A stretch of 64,000 nt of DNA, taken from NCBI GenBank assembly GCA_021014325.1, contig CM037473.1, forward strand, positions 6,947,501-7,011,500, written 5' to 3'. The notes under the pieces were generated by a model. It made no database searches. It was given only the letters and a program-made list of their open reading frames with translations, and was not told the DNA's origin. Positions 35,306 to 46,690 of the stretch are shown one piece after another (position 1 is the stretch's first letter; the number at the start of each line of letters is the position of its first letter). Made by a program: the position numbers and the translations under genes. The stretch is from Plazaster borealis. Taxonomy: Eukaryota; Echinodermata; Asteroidea; Forcipulatida; Labidiasteridae.

Positions 35306-37287
35306 AATAAATTAAATAAATGAAATGAATTGTAATAAGCAGCCAAAGATGTTTCAAAAAGATGAACACCGCTCTGCTGAAAGGGAGATCTGCAACCCAC
35401 TTGGCGTCCCTTTGTGTTTGATATATTACCTCAACACACTTGTTCGTCTGGAGAGGTTAAAAGCAAAGTGAAATTTATCAACCGTGTGTATTTTGAACTT
35501 TGTCATTATTTTTCGTGAAGGGAAAAGTGAGCCGTATTGATTTTGATGGATCTGACACGGTGAGTTTGTAAGGCTAACCCACACCTGAGACTCAACAAGT
35601 TTAAAAAACCTCCCATGGCCGTAGCTTCCCCAGTTTGCTCTCTTTTCCTCAAGTCCGCATCACTGCCCGTTCCCCCTCTCTAGACATTGTGCAACAGCGT
35701 CACATGATTTCAACCATGAGTGCTGCCCTTTTTTGCGTGAGTGGTGCCCTTTTTTTGCGTGATCTCCTCATTGACAGGTTTCTGCTAAGAAACTAAAAGC
35801 AGGGAGCCAGTCTAAAACAGGGCACTGGACATGGTACTTTGGCCGGGTGACCTTAATCTAGTAAGCAAATATGCTTTGTGCTTATGGAACTCTTCTCCTT
35901 AAGCAGCTTTTAAGAAATTGAGCCAGTTTTGATCAGCAACTTTGCTATCTTATCTTTTTATATGAACTATTTCGTACCCCTCAGAAAATGTTGCCCCATG
36001 CTCCAATACTTCACTATTGTACACTCTAAAAAGTCCGGGTCCCAGGGGGTGGGGGGGGCTAACCCATGACCCGGAAACTGTTAAAAGAAAATGGAATTTT
36101 AATCGGATTCTGCCTTCAATTTGACCTATTTATGGGTCCTTTTTTGTTGTTGACACAATTCTTGGAGTTTTTAAAAGTGTGTTTGGGCAAAAGTACTCTA
36201 TCCACGGCAAAGGGTTAACCTTCTTCTTGAAACATTTCACGGGGTGAGCAAAGCAAGTGCCTTTAGCTGCCTCTATGATGTGACAACCCTAGGCTTGCAC
36301 TGCCTAACCGAACTCTCCCCCACCTTCCCATTTGCACAGTGCAGCTCATGTGCTGCGTCTCTGATTATTAAACTGTTGACACGCAGCTCAAAACTGTGCA
36401 CGCAGTGATCGGCACACAAAACAAGTGCATTTCGGGTAATCCAGTGACGACCTGTGCGCAATGTCTTTATTCCTATATATTCCTTTATTGCATCCACCTC
36501 TACAACCTAACACCAGTGTTGATGTTTCCCTTGTCAGAAAATAAAACAGTTTGTTGAAAGTCTTGCATGCAATCAGTGCCGACTTGAAATGAATTTTTTA
36601 ACTGTGAGTTTCTCTTCTTTTTCCTTTTTTTTTCGGTTGATAATGGAGAGCTTTCCTTCCCTGTATTAAATGTTTCAGAAATTCCTCTACCTTAATACTC
36701 CAATGGTCACCTGTGTAACTAAAATCCATTCGGTCAACATTTTTGCAGTTCGTGGATAACATTTTGTTCAGTTGAGTTTTGCCTGAGAGTTTGTGTGTTT
36801 TTGTTTTCTGTACTATTGAGTCATAGACCACTTATTGTAGCTCTTATTGTCTATAAGATGGAGAAGTAGACTTGTGAACTAAAGTGATTTGTTGATCCGT
36901 CATTTGTAGTTACCTATTTTATTAGTTATCTCTTCCAGCATTTACATGTAGACTGTCTGGATCAAGGTTCTGTCACTCACTGATGACTCGGTGACTCTTC
37001 AGCGGAATCGTTGATCTGATTTCTTCTTTCTAGCCTATGGATTCTTCTTGGATCTACTTGAAAGTTGTGCTGCTTTATTTTGAAAAAAATGTGTTTGTAA
37101 ATATTATTTAAGATGATGCATAAGGTGATGAGATGCGAGATGTATGTTTATGAATGGATGTTGTTGGTTTTTGTTTTTTTTTGTTTTTTTTCCCAGTTTT
37201 CCCCCACTTTTTTTTTAAAATTTTGCTAAGCAAGTTGTAATGTCATATCGAATTGACGATAGTAAGAAACTGGTGTTCAGATGTAGA
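35306..37287. other. Unannotated stretch in terminal intron
   Basis: A short tandem (GAGTGCTGCCCTTTTTTGCGT / GAGTGGTGCCC...) is at 35719-35762. The segment 35775-35930 recalls decayed element I. No gene was recognised. Confidence 0.4.
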
Positions 37288-37438
37288 CCGAATGGGATAC
37301 TTTTGGTGACACTAGGCGGCAGCAGACAGGTAAAATCCATTGTTCTCAGTAATGTGCGCATGCTCAGAACTAGGTAAACAATGGAAATTTACCTGTTAAG
37401 TCTGCTGCCACCTAGCGTTCCAAAGTCTCCCATTGCTA
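37288..37438. mobile_element. Foldback element K (GGCAGCAGAC arms)
   Basis: The arm AATGGGATACTTTTGGTG then GGCGGCAGCAGACAGGTAAA is inverted as TTTACCTGTTAAGTCTGCTG then AAGTCTCCCATTG. The centre is GTGCGCATGCTCAGAAC. The arms are about 60 bp and imperfect, consistent with a short DNA transposon. Confidence 0.75.
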
Positions 37439-37600
37439 ATGTCGTCACGTGCTCAAACAGCGCCCCCACCAAGGTCAATGGAGGACGCCTCATTGGCCGA
37501 CAGTTGTGCACGGCGCGGGACAGACCTGCGCTGCCCACTTTATCCTCGGCGATGGTGGCGTATGCAAGAGGTCTGTTGAGTAGAGTGAAACTCAACTCGC
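37439..37600. other. GC- and CpG-rich patch
   Basis: Contains GTCACGTGCTC (E-box CACGTG) and CACGGCGCGGGACAG. It stands out from the AT-rich intron. Frames on both strands are open across it, but no domain or splice pair supports an exon. Confidence 0.35.
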
Positions 37601-39750
37601 GTTAGATGTTTCATTTTTGCTCCAGTAACATGTAATTTCGTATTTTTAGGACATCGCACGTTTGACGTGTTCGTTCTGTGGCTATTAGAATTCATCCTAA
37701 GTTAAATCTGAATGCATCGTCATGTTAGGGAGTGAACACTTCTTTGGGGAATGGTCTGAAAAAATAATGTATTGGTGTTTTCTTTAGAGCTTGAAGTGGT
37801 AAACATTGTAGATAGATTGTTGACAATTTTGGAAATTGGGAGAAGAGATTTTGGAAGGTGTTCCCTTCGATAGACCTTATGCACGTGACGTCATTTGAGT
37901 AGTGCGCCCTCGGCTGGAGATCAAAAGAAGATTGTTCACACGGGATGAGTGATGGTGAGACGGACATACTTTACGTGATTGGTGGGGACACACACTTTAC
38001 AACTTGACAACCCGTTCTCAATTAGGTGCATTTCCTCGCCGGTCTAATTAGGAGTTGCGCCACAGATGAGCGGGAAAATTGTCTTGTTTATTTTTGGTTG
38101 GGCTTTGTTTTGGGGGGTTTTCACTGACCTGTGAAACTTTTTCACAGGTCACCGTGAAAAATCATGTGAATAATTTTGATAATTAACGAATTGTTTTCGA
38201 TTAGTTTATATTCCTCACCTGTCTTGATTATGAGGTGTGTCGCCGATGAAAAAAGAAACGGCCTTATTTCGTTTTGTTTTTCATGGACAGATGATGCTGT
38301 TTAAAAACGTAAAAACATACAAAAAACTTTCGCATTTTGCCATGGAAAATACATATGCAACATGCACAATTATTGGTTGTACATGGCTAATGACGTGAGA
38401 TAATGCCTGGATCCTGACAATAAATCATTTTTGGTTTGTAATTATTTCCAACTTTATCATTGGCGGAATTCTTTTTCGCGCCAAAAAACACCCTAGCTTT
38501 TCAAAATATATATCAACATTTCTGGATCAAATTGGCCCAAAATCAGACCTACATTGTAGCATTTTTACCCTTTGAAATTGTCTTGTCTGTTTTGCTCGCA
38601 TTTGACATTTACTTTTCAAGCGAATGCTGGAAAAAAGTGGATTACTCTTGGGGTTTCTGTTGTTTCCCCCACCATTCATATGTATCTCTCCTGATAATGT
38701 TTACCAGCTAGAAATGAAAGATCTGTATATAGAAGGACATGGTTTGCAATTAACCATTGTTGATTTCTCAGTTGTGTCGGCCAGTCAAATCCCTGGGAAA
38801 TTTGCGTAAAATCCAACCTTTCTCGGGCGAATGTTTCAATACATTGTTTTCCCTCTTAATTTCTCTCAATATTGTGGCTTATTGAATTCCCTTGGTGTAT
38901 CGTAGGAGGTCCTGTATTCGGGGTGCCCCTCATAATCAAGGCATAAGTTTCACGTCACTGCGCGTGATGTAAACAACCCCTAGAGACGAAGTAAAATTTT
39001 CTACTTGCCAAACATCGAGTCTCCTCTCCCTTGACATAAACTTGGAGACAGGTAACCTTCCACCGTTAAGTTGTGCTTGTAATATCAATTCAAAGAAAAA
39101 GCTATGGTACCCCGAAAACCGGGGACTGGAGGATAAGTATTTTGTAAATGACAGCTTTTATTCCCTCCATGCTGTCAATTTGTTCTCCTTGTGTCCTTCT
39201 GTGCTGTTGTTACATTTGTTTTGCTGGGGATGTTTTCAAACGCTCTGCGTTTTGTGTCAAATTTATTTTCCTCTCATCTTCCCGTTGGGATCATTGTTTG
39301 TTTTTTTTGTTTAGTTAAGTTTTCTTTCTTTTCTTTGTATTCTTTGTATTCTTTTCTTTCTTTTTTTCTTTTTTTCTTTTTTGCTGTGTGTGCATTCGGT
39401 CGATATATTCAGCATTGCTACTGTCTGGATATTGGTTCCTGCAGTTTGGATTTGTTTTGTTTGGTGTAGAGGAGATGAGGAGAAGTGACTTTGTGACTCT
39501 GGCTGATGCTAAATGGCTGATTGGCTTCCAGAGTAATGCTGTACAATAGAGGCTTGTGGTCTAGCCTTAGCCACTGGTGTTGTTTCTAGAGTTTACTTGC
39601 TCTATTATGTGGCACAGTGCCCTTGAAACTTCCTTGTATACAATGTATAAGTACATGTATGTAACAATTTCACATAATGTGAACATTTTACACGTGACAA
39701 CTTTTTGAAATGATGTTAAATTTACATCCGAAAACATAAATTATTATTTG
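37601..39750. other. Unannotated stretch in terminal intron
   Basis: AT-rich with T tracts (37165-37215, 39300-39380). The motif CACCTGTGAA...TTTTTCACAGGTC at 38128-38150 is a small hairpin. No gene is seen. Confidence 0.4.
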
Positions 39751-39754
39751 TGTT

Positions 39755-39935
39755 TTACACAAACCGATGTGGGTCAAGCACTGTATACGCAGCCCGTTCC
39801 TGTGCCGTATATACATGTCATGCTTGGGGGGAAAACAATTGTTCACATGCATACTTTGGGGTGGGATTCAAACCCACCATTGCCATTCTAGAGCAGATAG
39901 ATGTCTTAACACTAGATCACCGAGATAGCCCGTTA
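39755..39935 (-). repeat. tRNA-derived SINE type 2
   Basis: The minus strand has CTAGTGTTAAGACATCTATC, then GGTGGGTTTGAATCCCACC (a T-arm hairpin with a B box) and GTATACAGTGCTTGACC. It matches the other type 2 copies. Confidence 0.75.
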
Positions 39936-40425
39936 GAATGGAGGCAGTTCAAATGCTGTATTATTATTATTTTATTTTATTTACAAAACTTTACATTATT
40001 AAAGATTCTTTGTTTGCTTACTTCCTTTTTAAATCAAGATTTACAACAAACAAATCTTTAAAAAAACAGACTAAACATCTAATGCATGTTTTGTTTTGTT
40101 CACAATAGCTTGGGATCTTCGCTATATATTATATGGTTTTAAATTGTTGGAACAATCACAGCTATATCGCCCACTCTGAACAAGTAGTGCAATTAACACC
40201 TTGCTTTTTCGCTTGTAGTGTGGAGTGTTTTTAAATAGCGAGTTTCCACGCTTCAAAAGTTACCTTTATTTGTCTTGTTTTGTTTTCTCTCTCTAAATAT
40301 TGCGGGGCCTTCTGAGCCAAACTTTGCCCACGTCCGTTTGAGACACCGTCATCAGAATTCCTGTATGAAATTTCGGACGGATTACCTGTCTGATCCACGG
40401 TGAAGTGAGAAGTATAGTGTCCTTG

Positions 40426-40800
40426 TTAAAGGTATCGTACACGTTTGGTAATTACTTAAAATATATATTAGCATAAAAACTGACTTGGTAACGAGCAACA
40501 GAGAGCTGTTGATAGTATAAAACATTGTGAGAAACGACTCCCTCTGAAGTAACGTAGTTTTTGCGGAAGAGGTAATTTCTCACTAAAATAATAAAAACTT
40601 CTTGCAAGAAGTTGTTATTATTCTATCTGAAAGTACACAAATTTGTACAACAAGGGTGTTTTTCTTTCATAATTTTCTTGCAACTTCGATGACCAATTGA
40701 GCCCAAATTTTCACAGGCTTGTTATTTTATGCATATGTTGGGATACACCAAGTGAGAACACTGGTCTTTGACAATTTCCAAACGTGTACGATGCCTTTAA
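40426..40800 (-). mobile_element. Family A element
   Basis: Perfect TTAA at both ends with AAGGTATCGTACACGTTTGG and CAAACGTGTACGATGCC. It carries a near-perfect centre (ACTTCTTGCAAGAAGT), so it is among the best-kept copies in the window. Confidence 0.9.
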
Positions 40801-41244
40801 ACAGAATGGAGACATCTCTTAACGAGCTAGCTTCGGAATCAAGTATCGAGTGTCAGTATGCTACTCCAAAGTGTTAAGGAGTTTGTCTGCACTTTTTGTG
40901 TTAATGAATGTGTGGGCTGGATCAATCGATATCAATCCATGTCATCCGTCGCCATCACTCGGCGACTGCTGAAGTTTCAACTCAGTTTTGCCCTTTTTTT
41001 ACCTCACCGTGCACTTGTTTATATAGAGCTGTTAGGTACCTTAGTAGAGCTGATTTTATGAGGATTTTCCCCCATTATCTACCACTAACAAATGTAAACA
41101 CACGGAGGCAGTATGGGTTAATTTGAAGGTTTTGTTCCCTCTTTCTTGTTAGTATATTCTGAGTAACTAACTTGCCTTCTAGTTAGATACTGTATGATAA
41201 TTTTTGAAAAGAATGTATTTTATTTTCCCCGAGTCTCATTCTGG
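40801..41244. other. Unannotated stretch in terminal intron
   Basis: Two overlapping plus frames of about 70 codons show no domain. Nothing else was noted. Confidence 0.4.
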
Positions 41245-41400
41245 AGTGTCGTAGTCTCGAGCGGTCAAGTGCACTGGGCTCAAGCTCCGGTGGTCGGGGT
41301 CTGGTCCTGGTCCGTGTCCTTGAGCAAGGCACAAACCATTATAGTGCTTTGACCTGCAGAAAACACCTCAGCACCTTCTACACTGTTAGAATAATAATGA
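41245..41400 (+). repeat. tRNA-derived SINE type 1, partial
   Basis: Opens GTGTCGTAGTCTCGAGCGG and continues with GTCCGTGTCCTTGAGCAAGG and ACCATTATAGTGC, the type 1 body. The B box is eroded. Confidence 0.6.
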
Positions 41401-41540
41401 TAATTATAATAATACACATTATTACACATTAGAAGAGGGGCTCCAAGGTCAAATTCAGTTTTGTGATGCACTAATTTTCCAATAGATATGGTCCTTATGA
41501 AAGTGGGTTTTTTGTTTGTTTTTTTTTGTTTGTTTTTTTT

Positions 41541-41557
41541 TGGGGGGGGGGGGGGGG
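41541..41557 (+). repeat. Poly-G run after T tract
   Basis: TTTTTTTT directly followed by about seventeen G. Confidence 0.9.
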
Positions 41558-41600
41558 TTACAAGCCTGAACCTCAACCATTTGCTGAATGCACCGCAGCA

Positions 41601-41824
41601 CCCTATAAACCATTATAAGGTGCTACATTAATCAATCTCATAATTAAAAAAATAAAATAAAAAAGTATTTAAAAACCCATAAACCATTATAAGGTGCTAC
41701 ATTAATCAGTCTCATAATTAAAATAAATAATAAAATGTATTTAAAAACCCATAAGCCATTATAAGGTGCTACATTAATCAGTCTCATAATTATTTTAAAA
41801 AAGTAAACATATTTAAAAACCCGT
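41601..41824. repeat. Three tandem units of about 73 bp
   Basis: Units starting near 41601, 41676 and 41748 share CCATTATAAGGTGCTACATT and AATCAGTCTCATAATT. AT-rich spacers vary in length. Confidence 0.9.
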
Positions 41825-42370
41825 CTTAAAAAAAAGAATAAGTGCCGTGAGATGCCCGTATGATAAAGTAATACAAAAAACACTAATGGTTATTGTTATT
41901 ACTATACAACAAATATATATTTATAAGAAAATTGTCAGAACGTTTTAAGATCTAAAGGTGACCATTTAATGTTTCTTTTGTGAAGAGGTAATAATTATAC
42001 CAAAGGGAGGATTACGAAATCCAATACATAATTCATAATTCCCTTGCACAAGGATTCTTTTACTCTCTTTTTTCTGAGAATATCTTCCCACGGGCAAGGA
42101 ATTCATCAATACATTAAATACGTCTGGAAGAGTCAATGTCCTGCCGACCTGAATTGCTTCTTTGAAAATGTGGGGGTTTTCATATTATTATTCAGTCGTA
42201 CTATTATTATTCATTTATGCTCGAAACATTATCTCTGAAGTCATTCTGATTTAGTCTCAAACTCACAAAACAGCAAACCCACCTCGTCCTCTTCTTTCCC
42301 ATCACTGCCCAGAGTACAACGTCAAGGGGAATGTCGGTGTCTAATATATAATACACTGACTTCTTATAAT

Positions 42371-42763
42371 TGTAGCACTTTATCACATCCGATGGGCGTA
42401 TCAAAGCGCTCACTATTTTTTTCTGCAAGTTATACGGAGCCACGTTTTGAAGTACGAGACCTATTCCTTTACATAGCACCATGTAATGGTTTACAAGGTG
42501 CTGTGGTGCACTATGCTGCCGATCAAACCAGGAACACCGGGGCGAACCCCTTCTCTTTACGATAAGTGCACTGGGTTCTTTTACGTGCGTTACACAACAC
42601 ACGGGACCTACTGCTTTACGTCCCATCCGATGGACGCAGCAATAATGGTTAAGTGTCTTGTTTAAGGACACAAGTGTCAAGACTGGGACTCGAACCCACA
42701 CTCTGCTGATCAGAAACACCAGAGCTTGAGTCCGGTGCTCTTATCCGCTCGGCCACGACACGC
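42371..42763 (-). repeat. tRNA-derived SINE type 1, full-length copy
   Basis: On the minus strand: a tRNA-like head (GTGTCGTGGCCGAGCGGATA, then GTGTGGGTTCGAGTCCC), the body GACACTTGTGTCC...CCATCCGATGGGACG, and a tail ending GCGCTTTGATACGCCC. This is the longest copy and a useful reference. A 170-codon frame through it is not a gene. Confidence 0.8.
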
Positions 42764-44105
42764 CTAATATGGACTCCCACACTGCTTCATTTGACATTCA
42801 AAACCATTAATAAGCAATTTAGACGATCTGTCCCCGGTGGGCCGTTTCTAAAGTGGATTGAGATCAGTCCCGATACCTTCGTCTTTGATTCCATCGATGC
42901 ATTTTATAGATATTGTCAGAGGATACCCCTTCTTTGCTCAGATAGTAAACTTGTACCCCTTCTTCTTCCTTTTTTATATGCCCTTGTTTCACCAAACATC
43001 CTATACTCAAGTTCCCATCTGTGGCAATTTGTGTTTCGGTCAATTGTCGTTTCTTGTTTTCTTAATTCAAATTCACTTCGCAAATATTATTACAAGATGA
43101 AGATGCACATCTCAAGTTACCAAACTGCTCCCCGTTTTCTATTCCAACCAAGCCTTGATTGCCTGTTTTTCTCTCTGTCAGTGGCGTGCATAAGGTTGCC
43201 TCTTTTTATTTTATTCTCTCTCTCTTCTTTTTTCTTTTTTTCCTCTGAATTCAGTCGTCTAGACAGAGAGCTGTTCTTGGTATGACGGATCCAGAATACT
43301 AAGAGCAACTTGATGTCAAAGTCATGGTTCTCAGCAGACGAGCCAACTACCTGTCTCTTTCTCTAATAATGGCCAAAACTCGCTGGCCCCCAACCCTGTC
43401 AATCGGCTCCCAATGTGCGGTCTGCTCTCCTACACAACAGTGTGTTACCTATTGACTGTCAATTGCCAATCATTTTGGCTGGGGATTATTGTGTTCTGTT
43501 TAAAATACATAAACTGTTTATTTAAGGAAAAACAACACAACACAACGAAAACAACAACAACAACACAACAGAAACAACAAACAACACATTTGAGCACAGT
43601 GGCATGAGCAGGGGATTGGGGCGCGGAAAGGGTGAGAAGCAACCCCCCCCCCCCCGTAAGTTTACTATGGAACAGTCCCCTTTGCAATGATAAACAACTC
43701 CCAGCATCCCAATCTGAATCTTACATCTGGAATAGAGCACGTCACAACTGTTTTCTTAACCCTGCAGTGTAGGGCCGTTGTCGGCACAGGCTAACATATT
43801 TTAATATTTCCGTTGCCTTTCAAAAATATAAAGTTAAGTGATGCACATCCACCAAAAGAAGGTGCTCAAAGAGCCTATTGTGCATACAGTGTTAATATAC
43901 ATAGTAGTTATAGATGGCGTACGAACAATAACTTGAAAACAATAATTGCATTGTCTGTATCATTGTATCAAAGTGCCGTACGCTACCACTACCCCCCCCC
44001 CCCAGTGCATTAGGCCTGAAGCATAACTGCAACCCTAAACTCCTTTGGAGTATGCAGAACCGGCAGCCAAAACCAGGCGCGTATTTTACAGGTTCACATT
44101 GACAT
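42764..44105. other. Unannotated stretch in terminal intron
   Basis: Includes a 164-codon plus frame (42791-43285), hydrophobic and Ser/Phe-rich, with no recognised domain; T-rich composition explains it. CAGTGGCGTGCATAAGG (43181) and CAGTGGCATGAGCAGG (43599) resemble termini of hAT-type elements. C runs are at 43642 and 43992. Confidence 0.4.
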
Positions 44106-44109
44106 CTCG

Positions 44110-44265
44110 CAGGTAACCATTTACCCTCCTGGGTGGTGAGAGACAATTATAGTTCAAGTGTCTTGTCCGACAACACAACTGCCAGGACCAGACTCGAACC
44201 CACATCCTGATGACTCAGCCATCAAATTTTGAGTACGGTGCTCTAAACCGCTCGAACACGACACC
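44110..44265 (-). repeat. tRNA-derived SINE type 1, partial
   Basis: The minus strand opens GTGTCGTGTTCGAGCGGTTT, has TGTGGGTTCGAGTCTGG as B box, then the ACAAGACACTTGAACTATAA body. Confidence 0.75.
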
Positions 44266-44867
44266 CTAAATAAAGGTTAAAGACATTAATTTAAAAATAA
44301 AAAATAAAAAATAGCGGAGTATCCATTTATAGCGAGAGACTCAACCACCCGAGGAGACTTCCCTGTTCCCTCATCCATCACGTCTCTGATGTAAATTATT
44401 TATCCAACGACGCAACATTGTTTCATTAACCACATAACCAGTAGCTTAATTACGCAGCATGTACATTATTTATAACAAGGAATTTTTTCTTCTAATGCCA
44501 GGTGTTGCAGTGGGGGTTTTTTTTTTCGTGTGTGAAATTATGCATAAAGAGGGAGCCAATTTGATGATATTTGTTACTGGGTGCTGACTAATCGTAGATT
44601 GACGCGTTCAATTTGGTTTGTAGCTGCCGTGATTAATGGAATGCTTGTGTATATCATCACACCAACCTACGTTCTAAATAAACCCAAAATGACCAGAAGC
44701 AGTGCGGAAATGCCGTATTTGCGCAGATTAAGGTCTTAAAGGGGTCAAGCATCAGAGTTTTTGTTTTCTCTCTTTAGATAATAATTGCAATTCTCTTAAT
44801 AAACATAAAGTGACCGGGGGCTGTGCAAAAATGTCGTTCACCACAAAGATTAAGGAATTAAAAAGGG

Positions 44868-45261
44868 CTAAAGGGAAGGTATACGTTTGGTAACCACTAT
44901 TAACTTAAAATTAATGGCAAACAAAACCTACTTGGTTAGAAGTACACCAGATTTCGATAGTATAAAGCATTTTGAGAATCATTTCACTTCGAAGTAATAT
45001 GGTTATGGAAAAAGATATCAGTTTTTATCCCTAACATTTTGAATCTGAGAAACGTTACTGCCAGATACGTTTCTCAGATTGTGTATTCCATTACGGATTA
45101 TTCTTCCTGCGTGTGGACATAACCGCTCCGGATTTTCGGCGATATCTAAAAACGCGACCTTTTGAAATGAAATTTTCACAGGTTAGGTTTATTGTATATC
45201 TACATTTATAGGATTAAAACAATCGAACGGTTCCAAAAACCATGGTATACTTTTCCTTTAA
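44868..45261 (+). mobile_element. Family C element
   Basis: The left end is decayed (CTAAAGGGAAGGTATACGTT) and the right end is ATGGTATACTTTTCCTTTAA. The centre hairpin is TCTGAGAAACGTTACTGCC / CGTTTCTCAGA. Confidence 0.8.
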
Positions 45262-45411
45262 GCATCAAATAAAGTAGACTATACTTATTACAATCCTCTG
45301 AAATGTCCAGCCAAATATAGGGGGTCCTGCTTTAGAATGCTGAAAACTGCAGTTTTCGAAACCCTGGCGTCGGCACCATCAGCCTGCTTGTTTTACGTGT
45401 TATAATAACAG

Positions 45412-45575
45412 TGGCGTGTTTTGTGGCAGAGTGATCTGGTGTGCATCGGACTCGAGCTCTGATGGCTGTATAACATCGGAGGGTGGGTTTTATTATTGAC
45501 ACTTGTATTTCTGAGCAAGGCACTGAACCATAATTGCTTCTCTTATCCAGGTGTATAAATGGTAAAGTGCCTGGA
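45412..45575 (+). repeat. tRNA-derived SINE type 1, decayed
   Basis: CGGACTCGAGCTCTGATGG and GACACTTGTATTTCTGAGCA follow the type 1 order. The head and B box are degraded. Confidence 0.55.
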
Positions 45576-45825
45576 CAGTTTTATGTTGGATTAACCCCTT
45601 AGAGCTACTATCAGAATTTCCAGTCTTTGATTCCGTTTGTGTTGTGGGAGACTAACGTGGTCTGATTCCAGAAATGGCTACCGGAAAGGGAAGTTTTTGT
45701 AATATTTCTTGTTGTTTAAGCAGCTTGGAGTTGTAGGCTCCCCATTCAGAGAACGTTTGAGGAATAGTCTAAGTAGCCCTGATGGAACAGGGATAATAAT
45801 GTTGTTAAGCGCCTTGACAAAGATT

Positions 45826-45895
45826 CTGGGTCATACTGACCCAGAAATGGGTCAGGCCCTCCTGACCTGTAGTCCGGGTCGATTCTGACCCGGGG
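45826..45895. repeat. GGGTCA palindrome repeat L, short copy
   Basis: CTGGGTCATACTGACCCAG is a perfect palindrome around a 3-nt centre and is followed by AAATGGGTCAGG and GTCCGGGTCGATTCTGACCC. The same motifs make up both ends of the element at 50030-50512. Confidence 0.7.
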
Positions 45896-45963
45896 CCAAT
45901 TTCATAGCGCTGCTTAACGGTAAGCAAATTTTTGTGCTATAACTGTAGCAAAGAAAATATTGC

Positions 45964-46524
45964 TTAAAGGTATCGTACACGTTTGGCAGGCGCGGATCCA
46001 GGGGGGCGTTGGGGGGCGCACGCCCCCCTTTTTCATATAAAAAAAAAAAAAAAAAAGAAAGAAAAAAAAGAGAGAGAGAGAGAGAGAAGGGAGGAATGGG
46101 GGGGCAAACAACTTTGCTGCTCATTTTTTTGCTGGTATCCCGTTTTTCGCCCCCCGTTCCGAAAAATCCCTGTTTGGTAATGACTCAAAACAATTATTAG
46201 CATAAAAACTTACTTGGTAACAAGCAACGGAGAGCTGTTGGTAGTATAAAACATTGTAGGAAACGACTCCTTCTGAAGTAACGTAGTTTTTTAGAAAGAG
46301 GTTCTCACTAAAATAATAAAAACTTCTTGCAAGAAGTTTTTATTCCTATCTGAAAGCACACAAATTTGTACAACAAGGGTGTTTTTTCTTTCATCATTTT
46401 CTTGCAACTTCGATGACCAATTGAGCCCAAATTTTCACAGGCTTGTTATTTGATGCATATGTTAGGATACACCAAGTGAGAACACTGGTCTTTGACAATT
46501 TCCTAATGTGTTTGGTGCCTTTTA
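45964..46524 (-). mobile_element. Family A element, itself interrupted
   Basis: TTAAAGGTATCGTACACGTTTGG continues after the inserted element as GTTTGGTAATGACTC, then the standard family A body with AACTTCTTGCAAGAAGTT. The right end is worn (TTTGGTGCCTTTTAG). Confidence 0.85.
45987..46171 (+). mobile_element. Inserted element starting CAGGCGCGGATCCAGG
   Basis: Bounded by a duplicated GTTTGG (45981-45986 and 46172-46177), so it is a genuine insertion. It opens CAGGCGCGGATCCAGGGGGG, has A and GA tracts (46038-46090) and ends GCCCCCCGTTCCGAAAAAT. CAGG...GGATCC openings are common for hAT-like elements as I recall. The Lys/Glu-rich frames are from the A/GA tract. Confidence 0.75.
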
Positions 46525-46690
46525 GCGTAAGCGTATTTCACAAGTTAGCAAGGAAATTAGGCGGCCAGCTTGCGCGTTTTCCATGGATTTGCATTGTTAC
46601 GTCATTCAACCTTTTTTATACAGTAAGCACCGAAAGGTTAGCATGCCTTTTCGTGTGCTTACGGTTAGCAGCTCTATGAAATTGGGCCCC

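Larger units (their letters stand above)
45890..46690. mobile_element. Foldback element J broken by two nested insertions
   Basis: Ends GGGGCCAATTTCATAGCGCT and AGCTCTATGAAATTGGGCCCC are inverted. The right part (GCGGCCAGCTTGCGCG, GGATTTGCATTGTTACG) matches element J at 33265. A family A copy interrupts it at TTAA (45964), and that copy is itself interrupted at 45987. Confidence 0.8.

Noticed and set aside
42207..42719. 170-codon minus-strand open frame, the longest in the window
   Set aside because: It runs through a full-length tRNA-derived SINE; no domain, and other copies of the SINE are not open.
42791..43285. 164-codon plus-strand open frame, hydrophobic
   Set aside because: No recognised domain, T-rich composition explains the Phe/Leu/Ser content, and it has no splice or promoter support.
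43255..43378. Possible MYO18A exon: acceptor-like TCTGAATTCAG and a peptide KSWFS like vertebrate KSWLS
   Set aside because: The frame in phase with the previous exon stops at TGA 43283, before the KSWFS stretch, and no donor was found.
45983..46200. Lys/Glu/Arg-rich frames
   Set aside because: They arise from the A and GA tracts of an inserted element.
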